Assembly: GCF_018127925.1 (NCBI RefSeq)
Contig: NZ_CP072348.1
Location: 7,501 to 71,500 of the forward strand
Length of the DNA stretch: 64,000 nucleotides
Direction: 5' to 3'
Origin: Prevotella melaninogenica
GTDB lineage: Bacteria; Bacteroidota; Bacteroidia; Bacteroidales; Bacteroidaceae
The position numbers were made by a program, and so were the translations under genes. This document shows, piece by piece, positions 1 to 8,749 of the stretch (the first letter of the stretch is position 1; every line of letters starts with the position of its first letter). Under the pieces are notes generated by a model. That model did not search any database. It was not told where the DNA came from and worked only from the letters and a program-made list of their open reading frames with translations.

Positions 1-11
1 AAAAATATTCG

Positions 12-19
12 TAACTTTG
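12..19 (+). promoter_or_regulatory. -7 promoter element for the yceD-rpmF-fabH unit
   Basis: TAACTTTG matches the Bacteroidota -7 consensus TAnnTTTG. It lies 10 bases before the ATG of the DUF177 gene, so the leader would be very short. The -33 part lies outside the window. Confidence 0.6.
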
Positions 20-29
20 CAACCCAATT

Positions 30-548
30 ATGGACTTAGAAACCCTTAAAATAGATTTGAAGGGTCTGGAAGAAGGTGTAAATCACCTTGAGTTCGACCT
101 GGATGACGCTTACTTTAAGGCAGTTGACGCTCCTGAAGTGAGTCAAGGACGTGTGCATGTATCTCTTGATATTGTGCGCACAGGAGATGATTTCTTTACC
201 CTTGATTTCCATGAGGCAGGTACGGTAATGGTTCCGTGCGATATATGTCTCGACCCAGTAGAGCAGCCAATAGAGACAACACAACGTCTCGAAGTTAAGT
301 TAGGAAAAGAAAACTCAGAAGAGGACGACCTTGTGACGGTGGCCGAGGACGAAGGAATACTCGATGTTGCATGGTACCTCTACGAATTCATAGCTCTCGC
401 AATCCCTATCAAGCATGTGCATGCACCTGGAAAATGCAACCCTGCTATGGTACGAGCTCTTGAGGAGTATTCTGCCGCCCGAAGCGGTGAGGAAGACGAG
501 CAGGCGATGGATCCGCGCTGGGAAGCTCTATTAAAATTGAAAAAATAA
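30..548 (+). CDS. yceD: YceD/DUF177 family protein
   Basis: A 172-residue soluble protein of the DUF177 (YceD) family. It carries a CDIC motif at residues 70-73, in the position where the family has its CxxC pair, and an acidic C-terminal half. Family members sit directly upstream of rpmF in many bacteria and are linked to 23S rRNA maturation or ribosome assembly; the precise biochemical role is not settled. Here rpmF follows after 22 bases and fabH after that, the classic order. The ATG at 30 is preceded by a good -7 box at 12-19, which supports this start. Identification rests on the context and the Cys pair. Confidence 0.88.
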   Translation: MDLETLKIDLKGLEEGVNHLEFDLDDAYFKAVDAPEVSQGRVHVSLDIVRTGDDFFTLDFHEAGTVMVPCDICLDPVEQPIETTQRLEVKLGKENSEEDDLVTVAEDEGILDVAWYLYEFIALAIPIKHVHAPGKCNPAMVRALEEYSAARSGEEDEQAMDPRWEALLKLKK

Positions 549-570
549 AATATTAAACGTTTAAAGAATT

Positions 571-756
571 ATGGCACATCCAAAAAGAAGACAGTCAAAG
601 ACTCGTACACTCAAGAGAAGAACTCACGATAAGGCAGTAGCTCCTACATTGGCTTTATGCCCTAACTGTGGTGCTTATTATGTTTATCACACAGTTTGCC
701 CAACTTGTGGTAACTATCGTGGTAAGGTTGCTGTCGTAAAGGAAACAGCTGAGTAA
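571..756 (+). CDS. rpmF: 50S ribosomal protein L32
   Basis: A 61-residue basic protein starting MAHPKRRQSKTR, the canonical L32 start. Four cysteines at residues 30, 33, 43 and 46 form the zinc ribbon of the C+ type L32. It is part of the large ribosomal subunit. It lies between yceD and fabH, with fabH beginning 2 bases after its stop codon, so the three are almost certainly one transcript linking ribosome assembly and fatty-acid synthesis. The zinc-containing paralogue type implies zinc-dependent folding; no zinc-free second copy is seen in the window. Confidence 0.97.
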   Translation: MAHPKRRQSKTRTLKRRTHDKAVAPTLALCPNCGAYYVYHTVCPTCGNYRGKVAVVKETAE

Positions 757-758
757 AC

Positions 759-1778
759 ATGAGTAAGATTAATGCGATTATAACAGGTGTCGCAGGTTAT
801 GTGCCAGACTATGTCCTCAACAATGAGGAATTGTCTCGCATGGTTGATACTAATGATGAGTGGATTACCACTCGTACCGGTATCAAGGAACGTCGAATCC
901 TCACCGAAGAGGGACTCGGTACTTCCTATATGGCCCGCAAGGCAGCAAAGCTCCTGATGACAAAGACAGGTGCTGATCCAGACAGTATTGATGCTGTTGT
1001 TGTTGCTACAACGACTCCTGACTATCCGCATCCTTCAACAGCTTCTATCGTATTAGGAAAGTTAGGATTGAAGAATGCCTTCGCATTTGACTTAGCTGCT
1101 GCATGTTGTGGCTTCATGTATGCACTCGATGTTGCCTGCAATATGATTCAAAGTGGTCGTCACAAGCGTATCATTGTTATCGGTGCTGATAAGATGTCAG
1201 CTATTACTGATTATCGTGATCGCGCAACTTGTCCACTTTTCGGTGATGGTGCAGGTGCTGTGATGTTAGAGGGTACAACCGAGGAAGGCGTTGGTATGAT
1301 TGATTCTTATCATCGCACAGACGGTAAGGGACTTCCATTCCTCCATATTAAGGCAGGTGGTTCTGTATGTCCTTCTTCAAGTTTTACAGTTGATCATCGT
1401 TTGCATTACACTTACCAAGAGGGACGCACCGTCTTCCGTTATGCTGTTACAGCGATGGGTGACGACTGTGCTGCACTATTGGAGCGCAATGGCTTGACCC
1501 AAGATGATGTTGATTATGTAGTTTGTCATCAGGCAAACCTTCGTATCATTGAGGCTGTTGCAAAACGCATTGGAGTTCCAATGGAGAAGGTATTGGTTAA
1601 TATTCAGCGTTATGGTAATACCAGTGCTGCTTGTATGCCACTTGTTCTTTGGGATTACGAGTCACAGCTGAAGAAGGGTGATAATATTATTTTCACCGGC
1701 TTTGGTGCAGGTTTCGTTAATGGCGCATCTTACTTTAAGTGGGCTTACGACGGTGACGCTGCTGCGGTTAAGAAATAA
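759..1778 (+). CDS. fabH: beta-ketoacyl-ACP synthase III
   Basis: A 339-residue cytoplasmic thiolase-fold enzyme that condenses acetyl-CoA (or a branched primer) with malonyl-ACP to start fatty-acid synthesis. The Cys-His-Asn triad is visible: Cys116 in AAACCGF, His257 in CHQAN and Asn287 in GNTS. Length is typical for FabH. The start codon lies 2 bases after the rpmF stop, giving tight coupling. Bacteroidota make iso and anteiso fatty acids, so a branched acyl-CoA primer is plausible, but the sequence alone does not decide this. Terminated by the hairpin at 1800-1842. Confidence 0.96.
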   Translation: MSKINAIITGVAGYVPDYVLNNEELSRMVDTNDEWITTRTGIKERRILTEEGLGTSYMARKAAKLLMTKTGADPDSIDAVVVATTTPDYPHPSTASIVLGKLGLKNAFAFDLAAACCGFMYALDVACNMIQSGRHKRIIVIGADKMSAITDYRDRATCPLFGDGAGAVMLEGTTEEGVGMIDSYHRTDGKGLPFLHIKAGGSVCPSSSFTVDHRLHYTYQEGRTVFRYAVTAMGDDCAALLERNGLTQDDVDYVVCHQANLRIIEAVAKRIGVPMEKVLVNIQRYGNTSAACMPLVLWDYESQLKKGDNIIFTGFGAGFVNGASYFKWAYDGDAAAVKK

Positions 1779-1799
1779 AGACTTTAAGTCATCATATAA

Positions 1800-1842
1800 A
1801 AAAGCGCATCTTTCTTTTCTTATAAGATAGGTGCGTTTTTTC
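1800..1842 (+). terminator. intrinsic terminator after fabH
   Basis: AAGCGCATC and GATAGGTGCGTT pair around a short AT-rich loop and are followed by a T-run, giving a rho-independent terminator 20 bases after the fabH stop. Confidence 0.75.
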
Positions 1843-1965
1843 GTTAAAGGGATTAGGAGAGTAGCATGGTAGGACTTCTCCACCTCTCCTTTCTCCTCTT
1901 ATAATTATAACAGAACTTTTCAAACATTCCTTCCTGTGGGAGGAAATAGTGGATGAATAGATTAT

Positions 1966-2847
1966 ATGCATAAAGCTGGATTTGTAAATATCGTTGGTAA
2001 TCCGAATGTCGGAAAGAGTACGCTGATGAATCAACTCGTCGGTGAGAAACTCAGTATTGCCACGTTTAAGGCACAGACAACGCGCCATCGTATTATGGGA
2101 ATTGTCAATACAGAGGATACCCAGATAGTATTTTCAGACACACCAGGTGTACTGAAACCAAACTATAAGATGCAGGAGATGATGCTCCAGTTCTCTGAAT
2201 CAGCTTTGGCAGATGCCGATATCTTGCTTTATGTAACAGATGTTGTTGAAGACCCAGAGAAGAATATGGACTTCTTGGAGAAGGTTTCTAAGATGTCAAT
2301 TCCTGTCATCCTTCTGATTAATAAGATTGATGAGAGCGATCAGAAGACACTTGGTAAGCTCGTAACAAAGTGGCATGGATTGTTGCCTAATGCAGAGATA
2401 CTCCCTATTTCAGCTAAGAATAAGTTTGGAGTAGATATTCTTTTAAAGCGTGTTCACGAACTATTGCCAGAAAGTCCAGCTTTCTTTGATAAAGACCAGT
2501 TGACAGATAAGCCAGCTAAGTTCTTCGTATCAGAGATTATTCGTGAGAAGATTCTGCGCTATTATGATAAGGAAATCCCTTATTCTGTTGAGGTTGTTGT
2601 TGAACGTTTCAAGGAAGATGATCGTCAGATTCACATCAGTGCTATCATTTATGTGGAACGTAGTAGCCAGAAAGGAATTATTATTGGCCATCAGGGTATG
2701 GCACTTAAGAAGGTGTCTACCGAAGCGCGTAAGAGCTTGGAGCGTTTCTTCGATAAGAAGATCTTCCTTGAGACTTTCGTGAAAGTGGATAAGGACTGGC
2801 GCAACTCACAGAAGGAATTGAAACACTTTGGTTATAGTCCAGAGTAG
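1966..2847 (+). CDS. era: GTPase Era
   Basis: A 293-residue GTPase required for 30S subunit maturation, binding the 3' end of 16S rRNA. G1 is GNPNVGKST at residues 11-19, G3 is DTPG at 58-61 and G4 is NKID at 119-122. The C-terminal KH domain has the GIIIGHQGMALKK segment. Length is normal for the family. The ATG at 1966 comes just before the conserved KAGFVNIVGNPN start of the G domain. Der, another ribosome-assembly GTPase, follows about 310 bases downstream across a repeat-rich gap. Confidence 0.96.
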   Translation: MHKAGFVNIVGNPNVGKSTLMNQLVGEKLSIATFKAQTTRHRIMGIVNTEDTQIVFSDTPGVLKPNYKMQEMMLQFSESALADADILLYVTDVVEDPEKNMDFLEKVSKMSIPVILLINKIDESDQKTLGKLVTKWHGLLPNAEILPISAKNKFGVDILLKRVHELLPESPAFFDKDQLTDKPAKFFVSEIIREKILRYYDKEIPYSVEVVVERFKEDDRQIHISAIIYVERSSQKGIIIGHQGMALKKVSTEARKSLERFFDKKIFLETFVKVDKDWRNSQKELKHFGYSPE

Positions 2848-3159
2848 GGGGGACCTCCCCCAGCCCCTCCAAAGGAGGGGAGAGCCTAACGGGATAGGCT
2901 GGGGAGAGATTTTATTAGCCTTATTGGGCTAATAAGGCTAATAAGGCTCATTGGGCTAATACAAAGCTAATAGCTTCCTTGATAATAAGAAAACAAATCG
3001 CCCTGACTGCTTAGTAGGGCACACTCTCGCACAATGCGAGGGCTGGGGAATGGTCATCCTCGGCAAATATTCATCGGATGCCTGACCACATCTGGCGCCT
3101 TTTCATAATTTCGTAACAGTGTTAGCACTGAATTATGAGGAGGGAAAAGACCAATATTA
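2848..3159. other. non-coding gap between era and der with dispersed repeats
   Basis: The gap starts with a GC-rich palindrome (2848-2908) directly after the era stop, with arms CCCCAGCC and GGCTGGGG around an inner CCCCTCC/GGAGGGG hairpin. Next come short tandem copies of a GGCTAATAA-like 9-mer (2914-2970). The remainder to 3159 has no convincing ORF. No clear TAnnTTTG box is visible for der, so the promoter is unassigned. Confidence 0.6.
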
Positions 3160-4473
3160 ATGGCAAATTTAGTAGCTATTGTGGGACGCCCAAACGTAGG
3201 TAAGTCCACACTTTTCAATCGATTAACTCAGACACGTCATGCGATTGTGAGCGATACTGCAGGTACAACACGCGACCGTCAGTATGGTAAGTGTCAGTGG
3301 AACGGACGCGAATTTTCTATTGTTGACACTGGTGGATGGGTTGTTAAATCAGACGATATTTTTGAAGATGCAATCCGCAAGCAGGTGCTTGTGGCAACGG
3401 AAGAGGCTGACCTCGTTCTCTTTGTTGTTGATACTGAAACGGGTATTACCGACTGGGATGAGGACGTCGCATTGATTCTTCGTCGCACTAAGCTCCCTGT
3501 ACTCCTTGTTGCGAATAAGGTTGACAACAGCGGTGAGTATTATCAGGCAGCAGAGTTTTATAAACTCGGTTTGGGAGAGCCTATCTGTATTAGTGCTGCT
3601 ACTGGTGGTGGAACAGGTGATTTGCTTGATATTCTGCTTGAGAACTTGAAGGATGTACCAGAGGAGGCAGTTGATCAGGATATCCCTCGTTTTGCAGTCG
3701 TAGGTCGTCCTAACGCTGGTAAGTCAAGTATTATCAATGCCTTCATTGGTGAGGACCGTAATATTGTGACCGAGATTGCAGGTACAACGCGTGATAGTAT
3801 CTATACTCGCTATACGAAGTTTGGTTTTGATTTCTATCTTGTTGATACTGCTGGTATCCGTCGTAAGAACAAGGTGAGCGAAGACTTGGAGTTCTATAGC
3901 GTAATGCGTTCTATCCGAAGCATTGAGAACTCTGATGTTTGTATTCTTATGTTGGATGCAACACGTGGTATCGAGGCGCAGGATATGAATATCTTCCAGC
4001 TCATACAGCGTAATAATAAGAGTCTTGTTGTCGTTGTGAACAAGTGGGATTTGGTTGAAGACAAGAACCAGAAGGTTATTGATACCTTTGAGAATGCTAT
4101 TCGTAAGCGTATGGCTCCGTTTGTTGATTTCCCAATCATTTTTGCTTCTGCACTGACCAAGCAGCGTATCTTTAAGGTTTTGGAAACAGCGAAAGAGGTT
4201 TATCAGAACCGCACAATACATATTGGTACAACGAAGTTGAATGAGGTTATGCTCCCTATAATTGAGGCAACACCACCACAGTCAGTGAAGGGTAAGTACA
4301 TCAAGATTAAGTATTGCTCACAGCTTCCAAACACACAGATTCCTTCTTTCGTGTTCTATGCGAATCTGCCACAGTATGTTAAGGAGCAGTATCGTCGTTT
4401 CTTGGAGAACAAGATACGTGAGAACTGGAACCTACATGGCTGTCCAATCAATATATTCATTCGTCAGAAGTAG
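3160..4473 (+). CDS. der: GTPase Der (EngA)
   Basis: A 437-residue protein with two tandem GTPase domains: first P-loop GRPNVGKST at residues 9-17 and a second, GRPNAGKSS, in the middle of the protein, each followed by DTGG or DTAG and NKVD or NKWD motifs. A KH-like domain closes the C-terminus. Der acts in 50S subunit assembly. Length and domain order are canonical. The small lipoprotein gene at 4485 begins 11 bases after the stop, suggesting co-transcription. Confidence 0.97.
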   Translation: MANLVAIVGRPNVGKSTLFNRLTQTRHAIVSDTAGTTRDRQYGKCQWNGREFSIVDTGGWVVKSDDIFEDAIRKQVLVATEEADLVLFVVDTETGITDWDEDVALILRRTKLPVLLVANKVDNSGEYYQAAEFYKLGLGEPICISAATGGGTGDLLDILLENLKDVPEEAVDQDIPRFAVVGRPNAGKSSIINAFIGEDRNIVTEIAGTTRDSIYTRYTKFGFDFYLVDTAGIRRKNKVSEDLEFYSVMRSIRSIENSDVCILMLDATRGIEAQDMNIFQLIQRNNKSLVVVVNKWDLVEDKNQKVIDTFENAIRKRMAPFVDFPIIFASALTKQRIFKVLETAKEVYQNRTIHIGTTKLNEVMLPIIEATPPQSVKGKYIKIKYCSQLPNTQIPSFVFYANLPQYVKEQYRRFLENKIRENWNLHGCPINIFIRQK

Positions 4474-4484
4474 TCGTAGGAGGT

Positions 4485-4892
4485 ATGCCTATGAAGAGAA
4501 TAATGTTTCCCCTTCTTTTTGCTTTGCCATTTTTATTGATGGCTTGCAGTAAGAAAAAGGAGGTAGACCAAGGAGAGTTGGCTGGTCGTGCAGCCAAACT
4601 CTACTACGAACAACTGTTGAAAGATCAGTATGAAGCCTTTTTAGGAGGTGAGAATCGTTCTGAGAAGTTGCCTGATATTTATCGAAAACAACTCTTGACA
4701 AACCTCCGTCAGTTTGTTGAACAACAGAAGGAAGAACATAATGGAATAGACTCCGTTTCTTATGTTTCGTCTGTTTTCTCAGAGAAAGACAGCACAGCCA
4801 GTGCTTTTCTGCTGTTTCATTATGGCGACAGAACAGCGAAACAGGTAGTTGTCCCGATGTTGAAGAAAAAAGGAGTATGGATCATGCGATAA
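4485..4892 (+). CDS. small lipoprotein of unknown function
   Basis: A 135-residue predicted lipoprotein. The N-terminus is a signal peptide ending in a lipobox, LLMACSKKKE, with the lipidated Cys near residue 21. The mature part is charged, mostly helical and ends with KGVWIMR, resembling small secreted DUF4878-like proteins that fold as a cystatin/NTF2-like domain, but I cannot assign the family firmly. It starts 11 bases after der and shares its direction, so it is probably the distal gene of that transcript. No catalytic motif is seen. Confidence 0.7.
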   Translation: MPMKRIMFPLLFALPFLLMACSKKKEVDQGELAGRAAKLYYEQLLKDQYEAFLGGENRSEKLPDIYRKQLLTNLRQFVEQQKEEHNGIDSVSYVSSVFSEKDSTASAFLLFHYGDRTAKQVVVPMLKKKGVWIMR

Positions 4893-5058
4893 GCCTTCAA
4901 AATAGGCAAACATCCTCCTAATATAAAAATCCAATTAGCCAAACTTTTCTTTCGATAAGGGCATATTTGAAGGGACAATGACATATTTGTCAAAAGCATA
5001 AGATAAAAGAAACAGAATAACCAATAATAACATATTCCTCTAAGAACAACCAATAAAA

Positions 5059-5090
5059 AGTAGGGACAGACTCTCTCGTCTGTCCCTACT
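5059..5090. terminator. dispersed hairpin GTAGGGA type, copy 1
   Basis: AGTAGGGACAGAC pairs with GTCTGTCCCTACT around a 6-base loop. Related hairpins occur at 19023-19045 and 35908-35940, always in a 3' intergenic position, so it probably serves as a transcription terminator for either strand. Confidence 0.6.
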
Positions 5091-5182
5091 TCCATATATT
5101 ATCTCGTTACCAGCTTCCCTCTTTTTCATCACCAACTAACACCATCTAGTTTCCATCCCCCTCTAGCAAACTGCGCATTTCA

Positions 5183-5218
5183 CTCCCCTCCCTATGGGGG
5201 AGGGGTCGGGGGAGGGGC
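5183..5218. repeat. GC-rich REP-like palindrome
   Basis: CACTCCCCTCCC...GGGGGAGGGG palindrome followed by TCGGGGGAGGGG. It is one of at least seven related copies in the window (2848, 5183, 9515, 9629, 42107, 56563, 56651), all intergenic and in either orientation. Confidence 0.6.
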
Positions 5219-5257
5219 CAGTTGGGTCGGTTGGTCTGGTTGGTCCAGTTTGGCCTT

Positions 5258-5716
5258 TTATCCCGCCTCTGGTCCTCCTCCTTCCTTCTCTTTCTTTTCT
5301 TTTTCCTCTTTTCCTTTCACTTTCTTCCTTGTCGGATTATCCACGTCCACCTGCAGCTCTTTCAAAGCTTTACGCACTGGCTCCTTCCAGGTCAAGGTCA
5401 GCTTCGGAGTCTTAAGGCTCTTTGCCGAAACATCTTTCTCGTTCTCCTCCATCTTTGAAGGCACGTTGACGCGCAGCGAAAAGATGTCGCCAAGGTCTAA
5501 GCCTGTTCCCATGCGGGCACACTCAAGGATAAGATTGCGCAGCGTGATGATAACGTTCCTTGCATCACCCTCACTCAACGATGTCTCACGAACAATACGT
5601 TCCAATATCATTTCGGGCGAGAGCTTCTGCTGACCTTTCGGCACAGCGATATACACCGTCTTACCCTTCATCTTTCCCATGGTCGCCTTACGAGACGTTA
5701 CTTTAAATTCAATCAT
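5258..5716 (-). CDS. HU-related DNA-binding protein (locus A)
   Basis: A 152-residue protein of the Bacteroidota HU-related type. Residues 1-120 form a HU/IHF-like core with an N-terminal extension (IEFKVTSRKATMGKMKGK) and the conserved GTGLDLGDIFSLRV segment in the DNA-arm region. The C-terminal tail is a low-complexity KKEKEKKEKEGGG run. It is the last gene of locus A, on the same strand as the lipoprotein 449 bases upstream. Closely similar genes end loci B (31086-31532) and C (41638-42096), in the same order. A palindromic array begins 72 bases upstream of its ATG. It may bind nucleoid DNA or regulate its own operon; neither can be shown here. Confidence 0.88.
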   Translation of the reverse strand: MIEFKVTSRKATMGKMKGKTVYIAVPKGQQKLSPEMILERIVRETSLSEGDARNVIITLRNLILECARMGTGLDLGDIFSLRVNVPSKMEENEKDVSAKSLKTPKLTLTWKEPVRKALKELQVDVDNPTRKKVKGKEEKEKKEKEGGGPEAG

Positions 5717-5788
5717 CTTTAGTTTAGATTTTAATTAATAATTAGGTTAAATATCAACATCATTTTGATGCCTTTTTCATGTTTTTTA

Positions 5789-5920
5789 TACCCAGCAGTT
5801 GGGTCGTCTTATACCCAGCTGCTGGGTAGCATCATACCCAGCGGTTGGGTAGACTCCTACCCAGCAGCTGGGTACGAGAGGACTTATTCGCTGGGTACGA
5901 TTATGGGTATTCGTTGGGTA
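5789..5920. repeat. tandem palindrome array, 23-bp period, six units (CCCAGC type)
   Basis: Units begin at 5789, 5812, 5835, 5858, 5881 and 5904, exactly 23 bases apart. The first four contain a near-perfect palindrome TACCCAGCAGCTGGGTA; the last two keep only the right half (CGCTGGGTA, CGTTGGGTA). Variable 6-base spacers separate the palindromes. The array lies between the lipoprotein and HU genes of locus A, upstream of HU. It could be a set of binding sites on one face of the helix, or a row of RNA hairpins. Confidence 0.85.
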
Positions 5921-6070
5921 CAAAAAGTAATTAATAAGTATCCGCAAGCCTACCACTCGTGAAAGGACGGATGTCCTCTTCTGTCCATACAGTGTGGATA
6001 GCTTAATACCATATAATTTCCTACTTTTATCATCCAACTAACTTTTATTTAATCAATCCATTTCTATTCC

Positions 6071-6149
6071 TTATATGAAGACATCACACTTCATTATATG
6101 AAGACCGTTGTCTTGATATAAGGAAGACCTGAGCCTTCATATAATGAAC
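6071..6149. repeat. second tandem array in locus A, 23-bp period, four units
   Basis: Units starting at 6071, 6094, 6117 and 6140 share TTATATGAAG or close variants and are spaced exactly 23 bases. The surrounding CTTCAT...ATGAAG makes each unit nearly palindromic. It lies just downstream of the lipoprotein stop. Same period as the array at 5789 but a different core. Confidence 0.75.
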
Positions 6150-6165
6150 ACAAATACCATCTAAC

Positions 6166-7761
6166 TTAGAATGGGCGGTATTCGTCTTCTGTACTGGAAT
6201 GGAAGATTTTGAAACCACAAGCACGAGAGCCAAGGATATTTGAAGCCAATATAAAATTCTTATTAACACGAAGATTAGTAGCACCGGTAGCTGATACTTG
6301 TGATTCACTACCCCAAAAGAACCCTGTATCCCCTAAAGCATCTAAAGCTCCCAGAAAATAAGCTCCTAAAGTAGGAAGGAAGAAGTATTCATTAATATTA
6401 ACAGGTCTTCCCTCTGGAATGGTAACGCCATAATCACTACTTTTATATAAAAGACTGTTAGTTGTGTAATTATTACCATCTGGAGCTTCATCTTTTAACT
6501 GCTGAATAGTTTTACCTTTATCACGTGCAATGATACTTTGCTTCTTAATCCACATACCACCTTTGTACAAGTGTCCCATTGTTGCCCAAAGTATATCTTC
6601 CCAATGAGGATCTCCCTCTTTTGCATACCAAAAAGCCTCATTTGTGTTAAATGTATTTACTGCAGAATGGCTTGAACTGTTTCCATCATTAAAATCGCGT
6701 AAACCATGTGCTGAAACAGAATTTGTACTTTGTGGTGCATCAGTAGCATTACTCTCACCATTTAATACAGTTTGTGTAGGATTAGTGCCACCCCACTCGT
6801 AACCAGCCCAGTAATGTTGTTGAGCATCCCATTCGAAGTAGTCATTAGCAGGATATACCTTAATATCTAAATCAGCCCTTACAGGTGTATTCTTACCTGC
6901 ATCAAAAGTTACAGAAGAATATGTCCTCTTTATTGTTCCTGAAACATTAGTTGCAGCATCATGGAGAGTATACTCTATCGTTACGTTGTTGTAAGTACCT
7001 GGTTTAACAACCATTGTGGCTGCATTCTTTGTGTAAGTAGAAACTTGAGGAATAGAGAAGTTGCTTAAGTTTAATTCTACACTATTTGAAGTACCTGTTG
7101 GGTTGCTCAAAGTGCCATCATCTGCTAAATCAAATGTTCCTGCTAAATGATCAGATGGATTGGAAGTTGAAATACGAATCTTCTGAATCACTCCTCCTAT
7201 TTTCCCTTGTGTGTTATATGGCATAAAGGTTACATATGCTGCCTTGTGATTCAGTGTGAAGTTATACGAACCACTGCCCGTTGCATCTGCTACACCGAAG
7301 TCGCCATCGTCTGCTATATGGGCGGCATCGTTTGGTATAGTCTGGGTCTGCGAAGCCTTGATAGTTACCTTGTTCTTTGAGCCGCTCTTACCTGTATAGC
7401 GGACCTTGTGTGTGGTACCAGTATAGCTTCCATTTACCCAGAATTTCGCCTTGTCGGTAGTTGTGCTGCCAGGTACGGCTGCAATGCGACTGCTGATGTC
7501 GTCGGAAGCACTCTGATTGTAGTTCCCGTTGTCGTCCTTTACCCAAATCTTATCGCTTGCTGTCCAATAAAAATCAAGACCGCTGCCCGTATATTTCGCT
7601 GAGGTACGGGTTGCAGGCTCTGTTTCTGATGAGAATACGGTTCCTGTCTTTGGTGTATCCTTGCCTGCTCTTTCGTCTGTGGCTGTGTCGTCGTTGGCGC
7701 AGCTGCCCAATACGAGTGCTGCAAGTAATAGACCGCCGAAATAAAAACTTTTCTTGTTCAT
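6166..7761 (-). CDS. fimbrillin-like lipoprotein with lectin-like C-terminus (locus A)
   Basis: A 531-residue predicted surface lipoprotein. The signal peptide ends in a lipobox with Cys21 (LVLGSCANDD). Residues about 40-300 resemble the fimbrillin/Mfa-like beta-sandwich domains of Bacteroidota, with the recurring TRTSAKY...FYWTASDKIWVKDDNG block. After a WDAQQHYWAGYEWGG linker, the last 200 residues contain WATMGHLYKGGMWIKK, YFFLPTLGAYF and a FFWGSES segment near the C-terminus, resembling the C-type-lectin-like end found in many Bacteroidota surface proteins. Homologous proteins are at 31911-33515 and 39794-41377; locus A is the most divergent at the C-terminus. Probably outer-membrane anchored and involved in adhesion, by inference only. 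Confidence 0.82.
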   Translation of the reverse strand: MNKKSFYFGGLLLAALVLGSCANDDTATDERAGKDTPKTGTVFSSETEPATRTSAKYTGSGLDFYWTASDKIWVKDDNGNYNQSASDDISSRIAAVPGSTTTDKAKFWVNGSYTGTTHKVRYTGKSGSKNKVTIKASQTQTIPNDAAHIADDGDFGVADATGSGSYNFTLNHKAAYVTFMPYNTQGKIGGVIQKIRISTSNPSDHLAGTFDLADDGTLSNPTGTSNSVELNLSNFSIPQVSTYTKNAATMVVKPGTYNNVTIEYTLHDAATNVSGTIKRTYSSVTFDAGKNTPVRADLDIKVYPANDYFEWDAQQHYWAGYEWGGTNPTQTVLNGESNATDAPQSTNSVSAHGLRDFNDGNSSSHSAVNTFNTNEAFWYAKEGDPHWEDILWATMGHLYKGGMWIKKQSIIARDKGKTIQQLKDEAPDGNNYTTNSLLYKSSDYGVTIPEGRPVNINEYFFLPTLGAYFLGALDALGDTGFFWGSESQVSATGATNLRVNKNFILASNILGSRACGFKIFHSSTEDEYRPF

Positions 7762-7808
7762 TGTTTGTTCTTTTTTAATTTAGTTTGTTACTTGCGGAGT
7801 TGACCAGC

Positions 7809-8033
7809 TTACCACCAGTTAGATTCTCCACCTTGCTTCTCGTCTTCGAGGCTTTCCTCTTCAGTAAATGTACTTACTTTTGCGTTCAGTCCTCCCGTGT
7901 CGCCAGCGTGGGCATGACCGCTACCGCCGCCTCCAGGATTGTTGAACGAGGTTTGCATAAACCCTTCGTTTTCGACTTTCAGAAATGAGCACGAAGGTGC
8001 TTGATAGTCCTTTCTTTCTTTTGTTTTCATCAT
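7809..8033 (-). CDS. small YxAPxC-motif protein (locus A)
   Basis: A 74-residue protein starting MMKTKERKDYQAPSCSFLKV, followed by a Gly/His-rich stretch (NNPGGGGSGHAHAGDTGG) and an acidic tail ending in NWW. There is no signal peptide. Loci B and C have small proteins in the same place with the same YxAPxC start, an acidic C-terminus and Trp close to the end. It lies 47 bases upstream of the lipoprotein and is the first full gene after the leader terminator. The function is unknown; possible roles are a secreted peptide or a partner of the lipoprotein. Either of two adjacent ATGs (8033 or 8030) could be the start. Confidence 0.75.
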   Translation of the reverse strand: MMKTKERKDYQAPSCSFLKVENEGFMQTSFNNPGGGGSGHAHAGDTGGLNAKVSTFTEEESLEDEKQGGESNWW

Positions 8034-8262
8034 CTTTTTGATTTGATTAAAAATAGTTGTTATCTACTCTCTATGTGGCTTCTTTTCGTCACCTTTTATA
8101 TTATAAACATCCTGATAACCTTATCATCTATCCCTCTTAACCAGCTACACGTTCTCTCTCTACAGGCAGACAGCACCTTACTACTGCCTGCCCGAGAAAT
8201 CAACGAGAGAAAACAAACTATTATTAGAGAATTACAATTATCTTTTGCGATAAAATCAGTGC

Positions 8263-8604
<342 letters not shown>

Positions 8605-8628
8605 CTACTGTTTTTAACAAGTTGGCGG

Positions 8629-8636
8629 CAAAGGTA
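8629..8636 (-). promoter_or_regulatory. -7 promoter element of locus A
   Basis: TACCTTTG on the minus strand, followed by GCCGCC as at locus C. The leader ORF ATG is 24 bases downstream of it, so the dinucleotide tract is transcribed and does not act as a promoter spacer. Confidence 0.7.
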
Positions 8637-8749
8637 AGGAGAAAAGAGCGAATAACCAAATAAATATAGGAAAAAGAAACCTCCTCTCCTTGGCCTCTCT
8701 CTGAGTTGAGAGAGGATATAGAGAGCGTTATCTGCCTGATGAGTAGATA

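Noticed and set aside
5789-5920. Possible CRISPR array
   Set aside because: Repeats are 16-17 bases with about 6-base spacers and a constant 23-bp period; there are no 30-base unique spacers and no cas genes in the window.
5786-6037. 83-residue minus-strand ORF through the CCCAGC array
   Set aside because: The frame arises from the tandem repeats themselves and has no start signal or homologue in loci B and C.
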